A stretch of DNA of 8,422 bases, from the NCBI GenBank assembly GCA_002255025.1, contig NJEJ01000040.1, positions 1-8,422 of the forward strand. The letters are read 5' to 3'. Positions 6,287 through 8,422 of this stretch are shown here, one piece after another (position 1 is the first letter of the stretch; every line of letters begins with the position of its first letter). The DNA comes from Candidatus Bathyarchaeota archaeon ex4484_135 (GTDB lineage Archaea; Thermoproteota; Bathyarchaeia; EX4484-135). Both the position numbers and the translations under genes were made by a program. The notes beneath the pieces were generated by a model, which searched no databases, was not told the DNA's origin, and saw only the letters and a program-made list of their open reading frames with translations.

Positions 6287-7375
6287 TCACGACACCTCCC
6301 TGGGCTTCAGTATGGCCAAGAGGGCTGCTAGGGCTATTATGCCTGCGGTGAAGAGCAGGGCTGTATTCCTCGGTAGTGATAATGCCCTCTCTATCAGGCT
6401 CTCCCCTCCTACCTCGATGGTCCCGGGTTCCACGAGCCTCAGGGCCAGGTCGACATCCCCCCTCACGGTCACGTTCAAGAGCCGTCCATCACGCTCGATG
6501 GTCGTGGTGTTCACCGCGTGGCCGTGCACCTCATAGCCCAATAGCCATCCTGTCGCCTTGTCGTAATACGCGGCTGCATTTAGGTCCACGGACCTAGTAG
6601 CCTCTACTGCTTCCTCGTCGACCCCGAGGCCCTCTAAGATGTCGGCGACGCCTTCTTCATCGAGCCTTATTATCCATGCGTCATAGGTCTTGCCTGCTGC
6701 CTCAACAGCTCCCTCGTCGTTTACCCTGAGCCTAACTTCTACCTGTTGGCCTGAGGTCTTGTTGTAGACGCCGTAGACGATCTCGGTGCCCAAGCTCACG
6801 TTGAGCGGTATGTAGAAGGGGTTCGTGAAGTACATTTCCTCGTTGACCTCGCCCGTGGCGGCCATTACCTTGCTCGCGAGGCTGGCCAAGTCCTGCAGGC
6901 CCGTCACGTTGGTCTCGCTCAGCGTCCTCTCGAGTTCGTGGAAGTTTATGAGGAAGTAGGTCTCCCTCGTCCCGTCCTTCACGGCCACTAAGGGCGGTAC
7001 GGACACGCCCTTGACGCCCAAGAGTTCTATGAGCATCTGAACCGGCTCGGGTAGCTCCTCGGGCCTGTTGTAGTTGAACTGCTCGATGTACATGCTGAAG
7101 GACCAGGCATGATAGCCACTCCCGTGTTCCTTGCTGAATATAGTCAGCACCAACGTGAAGTTGCCCTCTCTCACCTCACGTAAAGGACCACTGGCTGGCG
7201 TGGCATTCTCGATTATTACGGAGAAGCTGCCTTCAAACTTGTAAACCACGCCGTTAGGCGAGAAGACCGATGGGTCGAATTCCCCTTGTGCCCATGAGGA
7301 CGAGGAAGCCAGCAGGACCGCCAAGGTCAGCATCGTGCACAGCATGACCATCAGGACGCTAGGCCTGACCTTCAA
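6287..7375 (-). CDS. Secreted, C-terminally anchored protein of unknown function
   Basis: 362 residues from a TTG start; no recognised domain. The N-terminus (KVRP then a hydrophobic run to about residue 24, followed by SSSSWAQG) looks like a Sec signal peptide. A single hydrophobic segment near residues 337-355 is followed by KPREVS, predicting an extracellular protein anchored at its C-terminus. The long ectodomain has alternating hydrophobic and polar patterns suggesting beta structure, seven Asn-x-Ser/Thr sequons (for example NAT, NFT, NVT, NKT, NTT) and a YYDKATGWLLGYE segment common in archaeal surface proteins of unknown function. Start choice: the open frame extends to a TTG at 7393, but the TATA box at 7409-7416 predicts transcription from about 7386, so TTG 7375 is preferred. 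ATG 7351 is possible but would lose the charged n-region. It is followed one base later by the small membrane protein gene. Confidence 0.83.
   Translation of the reverse strand: MKVRPSVLMVMLCTMLTLAVLLASSSSWAQGEFDPSVFSPNGVVYKFEGSFSVIIENATPASGPLREVREGNFTLVLTIFSKEHGSGYHAWSFSMYIEQFNYNRPEELPEPVQMLIELLGVKGVSVPPLVAVKDGTRETYFLINFHELERTLSETNVTGLQDLASLASKVMAATGEVNEEMYFTNPFYIPLNVSLGTEIVYGVYNKTSGQQVEVRLRVNDEGAVEAAGKTYDAWIIRLDEEGVADILEGLGVDEEAVEATRSVDLNAAAYYDKATGWLLGYEVHGHAVNTTTIERDGRLLNVTVRGDVDLALRLVEPGTIEVGGESLIERALSLPRNTALLFTAGIIALAALLAILKPREVS
6293..6299 (-). promoter_or_regulatory. Ribosome binding site fixing the GTG start at 6285
   Basis: GGAGGTG on the minus strand, seven bases before the GTG. 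It lies inside the end of the upstream coding region, as expected for an internal operon gene. The first genes of transcripts in this window lack such sites and appear leaderless. Confidence 0.7.
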
Positions 7376-7408
7376 TTCTGACGCCCTGGTCAAGCGGTTA
7401 ACGGGCCT

Positions 7409-7416
7409 ATTTATAC
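7409..7416 (-). promoter_or_regulatory. TATA box of the membrane-protein operon
   Basis: TATAAATA on the minus strand, followed by GG. The predicted transcript start about 27 bp downstream is near 7386, giving a leader of about 11 bases before the TTG at 7375. Confidence 0.6.
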
Positions 7417-7454
7417 GTTCAGACGGCGGTCAGCGATTGAGCTACCATTCTGCA

Positions 7455-7467
7455 CATCTCCGAGATG
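7455..7467. other. Short hairpin downstream of tRNA-Glu
   Basis: CATCT and AGATG form a 5-bp stem around a three-base loop, 7 to 19 bases beyond the tRNA 3' end on the minus strand. No T-run follows, so it is only a weak candidate for a transcript end or processing signal. Confidence 0.25.
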
Positions 7468-7473
7468 CTAAGC

Positions 7474-7550
7474 TGGTGCCCCGGCCGGGACTTGAACCCG
7501 GGACCCCTGGCTCGAAAGGCCAGGATGCTTCCAGCCTACACCACCGGGGC
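7474..7550 (-). tRNA. trnE: tRNA-Glu (UUC), CCA encoded
   Basis: Full cloverleaf of 74 nt plus an encoded CCA at 7474-7476. The acceptor stem GCCCCGG pairs with CCGGGGC, the anticodon stem CTGGC/GCCAG encloses the loop CTTTCGA with anticodon TTC, and the T arm is CCGGG-TTCAAGT-CCCGG with discriminator base A. The D stem GTGT/GCAT uses two G-U pairs. No intron is seen. The TATA box at 7573-7580 predicts transcription from the mature 5' end or within a base or two of it. Confidence 0.98.
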
Positions 7551-7572
7551 CGTCATTAGGGGCCTAAAGGGG

Positions 7573-7580
7573 TTATAAAA
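7573..7580 (-). promoter_or_regulatory. TATA box of tRNA-Glu
   Basis: TTTTATAA on the minus strand, centred 26-27 bp before the first base of the mature tRNA at 7550. It is the best TATA match in the window. It lies between the nitroreductase stop codon and the tRNA. Confidence 0.8.
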
Positions 7581-7606
7581 TCCTTGCTCTTCCAGCCCGG
7601 GCGGCT

Positions 7607-8176
7607 TCAGGCGAAGTAGAGCTTCCCGTATTCCTCGGAGAACACGAACTCGGTCAATTCCTTCCTTGGGGGCGTCTTGGGCTCGTGGGCTGGCCTCCCG
7701 AGCGGTATGAGGACCACTAACTCGATTTCCTCCGGCAGGCCTAGCACCTCAGAAGCCTTCTCATGGTTTAAGGCACCTACTATGACCGTACCTAAGCCGA
7801 GGGAGTGGGCGGCCAGGCATATGTTCTGGACCGCTAAGGCCACATCGAACATGAGCCAATCCCCTTTGTCCGTGACGGGCCTGCCCTTGTAGAAGCCCGA
7901 AACGCCCTTCTTTCCGCAGATGGCCAGCAGAACGGGGGCTTGGGCAACGGCCTCCTTGGCTGGGTTCCTCTCCGGCGCCAATAGGTCCGATAAGGCCTTC
8001 TTCTTCCCCGGGTCCTTCACGACCACTATCTCCCAGCACTGCGTGTTAGCCCAAGATGGGGCCCACCTAGCGGCCTCTAAGACGGTCCTAAGGGCTTCCT
8101 CGGGCACGGGCTCCGAGGAGAACTTGCGGACGCTCCTCCTGGTCTTTATGGCCTCGAGGACCTCCAAACTCACCAC
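7607..8176 (-). CDS. Nitroreductase-family FMN oxidoreductase
   Basis: Predicted homodimeric FMN flavoprotein using NAD(P)H; 189 residues from the chosen start, the usual size. Seen in order: the phosphate-binding motif TRRSVRKF (residues 12-19), APSWANTQCWE in place of the common PSxxNxQPW (about 39-49), the central helix DVALAVQNICLAAHSLGLGT (about 111-130), and the IPLGRPAHEP segment (about 157-166) followed by the conserved basic region. The substrate cannot be told from sequence; family members reduce nitro groups, quinones or flavins, or act in cofactor metabolism. Start choice: an in-frame ATG at 8203 would add nine residues, but it lies inside the only TATA-like element (CTTATGAG, 8199-8206), which is spaced exactly for a leaderless GTG at 8176. 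A second GTG follows at 8173. It stands alone, upstream of tRNA-Glu. Confidence 0.92.
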   Translation of the reverse strand: MVSLEVLEAIKTRRSVRKFSSEPVPEEALRTVLEAARWAPSWANTQCWEIVVVKDPGKKKALSDLLAPERNPAKEAVAQAPVLLAICGKKGVSGFYKGRPVTDKGDWLMFDVALAVQNICLAAHSLGLGTVIVGALNHEKASEVLGLPEEIELVVLIPLGRPAHEPKTPPRKELTEFVFSEEYGKLYFA

Positions 8177-8198
8177 CGGGCCAAGACGGCTTTTTGAC

Positions 8199-8206
8199 CT
8201 CATAAG
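8199..8206 (-). promoter_or_regulatory. Possible TATA box of the nitroreductase gene
   Basis: CTTATGAG on the minus strand is a weak TATA match, centred about 27 bp before the GTG at 8176. No Shine-Dalgarno sequence or better TATA element is seen for the ATG at 8203. Confidence 0.4.
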
Positions 8207-8302
8207 GCTTCAGTCATCGCCCAACGGAGGGAACCATACGAGATCCCCGAGGTCATAGCACTGCCCATTGTGGAGGGCTCAGATGATTACTTGGCCTGGC
8301 TC

Positions 8303-8322
8303 GGGTAAGAGATCAGAAAGGC
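8303..8322 (-). terminator. Possible transcript end after tRNA-His
   Basis: A pyrimidine-rich stretch (CCTTTCTGATCTCTTACCC on the minus strand) begins a few bases after the encoded CCA. Archaeal termination uses T-rich tracts; this one is interrupted, so the call is weak. Confidence 0.25.
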
Positions 8323-8326
8323 CTAG

Positions 8327-8402
8327 TGGGGCCGGGGCCGGGAATTGAACCCGGGCCTGGGGCTCCACAGGCCCCCGTGCTGACCACTACACCACCCCGG
8401 CC
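8327..8402 (-). tRNA. trnH: tRNA-His (GUG), G-1 and CCA encoded
   Basis: Complete cloverleaf with anticodon loop CTGTGGA (anticodon GTG) on stem GGGGC/GCCCC, T arm CCGGG-TTCAATT-CCCGG and acceptor GCCGGGG/CCCCGGC. An additional G at 8402 (G-1) faces discriminator C73 at 8330, the identity element of histidine tRNA, so it is encoded rather than added later. CCA is encoded at 8327-8329. No intron is seen. The promoter lies beyond the right edge of the window. Confidence 0.98.
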
Positions 8403-8422
8403 ATTCGCCACAGGCCCATCGG

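Noticed and set aside
7335..7559. Plus-strand open frame of 74 codons across the tRNA-Glu gene
   Set aside because: Its PRPGLEPGTPGS segment is the usual artefact of translating the complement of a tRNA; the region is explained by the tRNA and a promoter.
8204..8326. Box C/D guide RNA between the nitroreductase gene and tRNA-His
   Set aside because: GATGATT and GATGACTGA look box-like, but no full C, D', C', D order with proper spacing is present on either strand.
1..8422. CRISPR array, insertion sequence or phage genes
   Set aside because: No regularly spaced direct repeats, transposase or phage-like reading frames were seen; gene content is chromosomal housekeeping and redox.

Overview
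The window looks like the chromosome of a hyperthermophilic archaeon, most likely a member of the Thermoproteota. The reasons are archaeal TATA boxes about 26-27 bp upstream of gene or RNA starts, start codons lying at or within a few bases of predicted transcription starts (leaderless mRNAs), two tRNA genes with CCA encoded in the DNA, G+C-rich sequence with heavy use of AGG (Arg) and ATA (Ile) codons, and complex I antiporter-type subunits. The lineage is an inference; no species can be named from this sequence.

Layout. Positions 1-2672 (+) hold the 3' end of a complex I operon: an NuoL-type subunit cut by the left edge, then an NuoM-type subunit overlapping it by 4 bp. No NuoN-type gene follows. 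The NuoM stop codon shares a CTAG with the stop of a convergent calcineurin-like metallophosphoesterase (2669-3502, -). One near-symmetric TATA box at 3531-3538 sits between that gene and a divergent FAD-dependent dehydrogenase of the COG2509 type (3563-4954, +), and is correctly spaced for both. A V4R-domain protein with its own promoter follows (5014-5553, +).

From 5554 to 5817 there is no protein gene. Instead there is a strong candidate for an unidentified structured RNA of about 214 nt (5596-5809, +). Perfect 13-bp complementary ends close a fully nested three-way-junction fold, and a TATA box lies 27 bp upstream of its first base. It lacks the hallmark motifs of SRP RNA and RNase P RNA, and is the most interesting object here.

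The rest is on the minus strand. A two-gene unit runs from 7375 to 5818: a secreted, sequon-rich, C-terminally anchored protein, then a small multi-pass membrane protein with a tyrosine-rich tail. Upstream of it lies tRNA-Glu(UUC), 7474-7550, whose TATA box predicts transcription starting at the mature 5' end. Next come a nitroreductase-family flavoprotein (7607-8176) and tRNA-His(GUG), 8327-8402, with the extra G-1 encoded. The genes are mostly separate housekeeping or redox units, apart from the complex I pair and the membrane-protein pair, which are likely co-transcribed.
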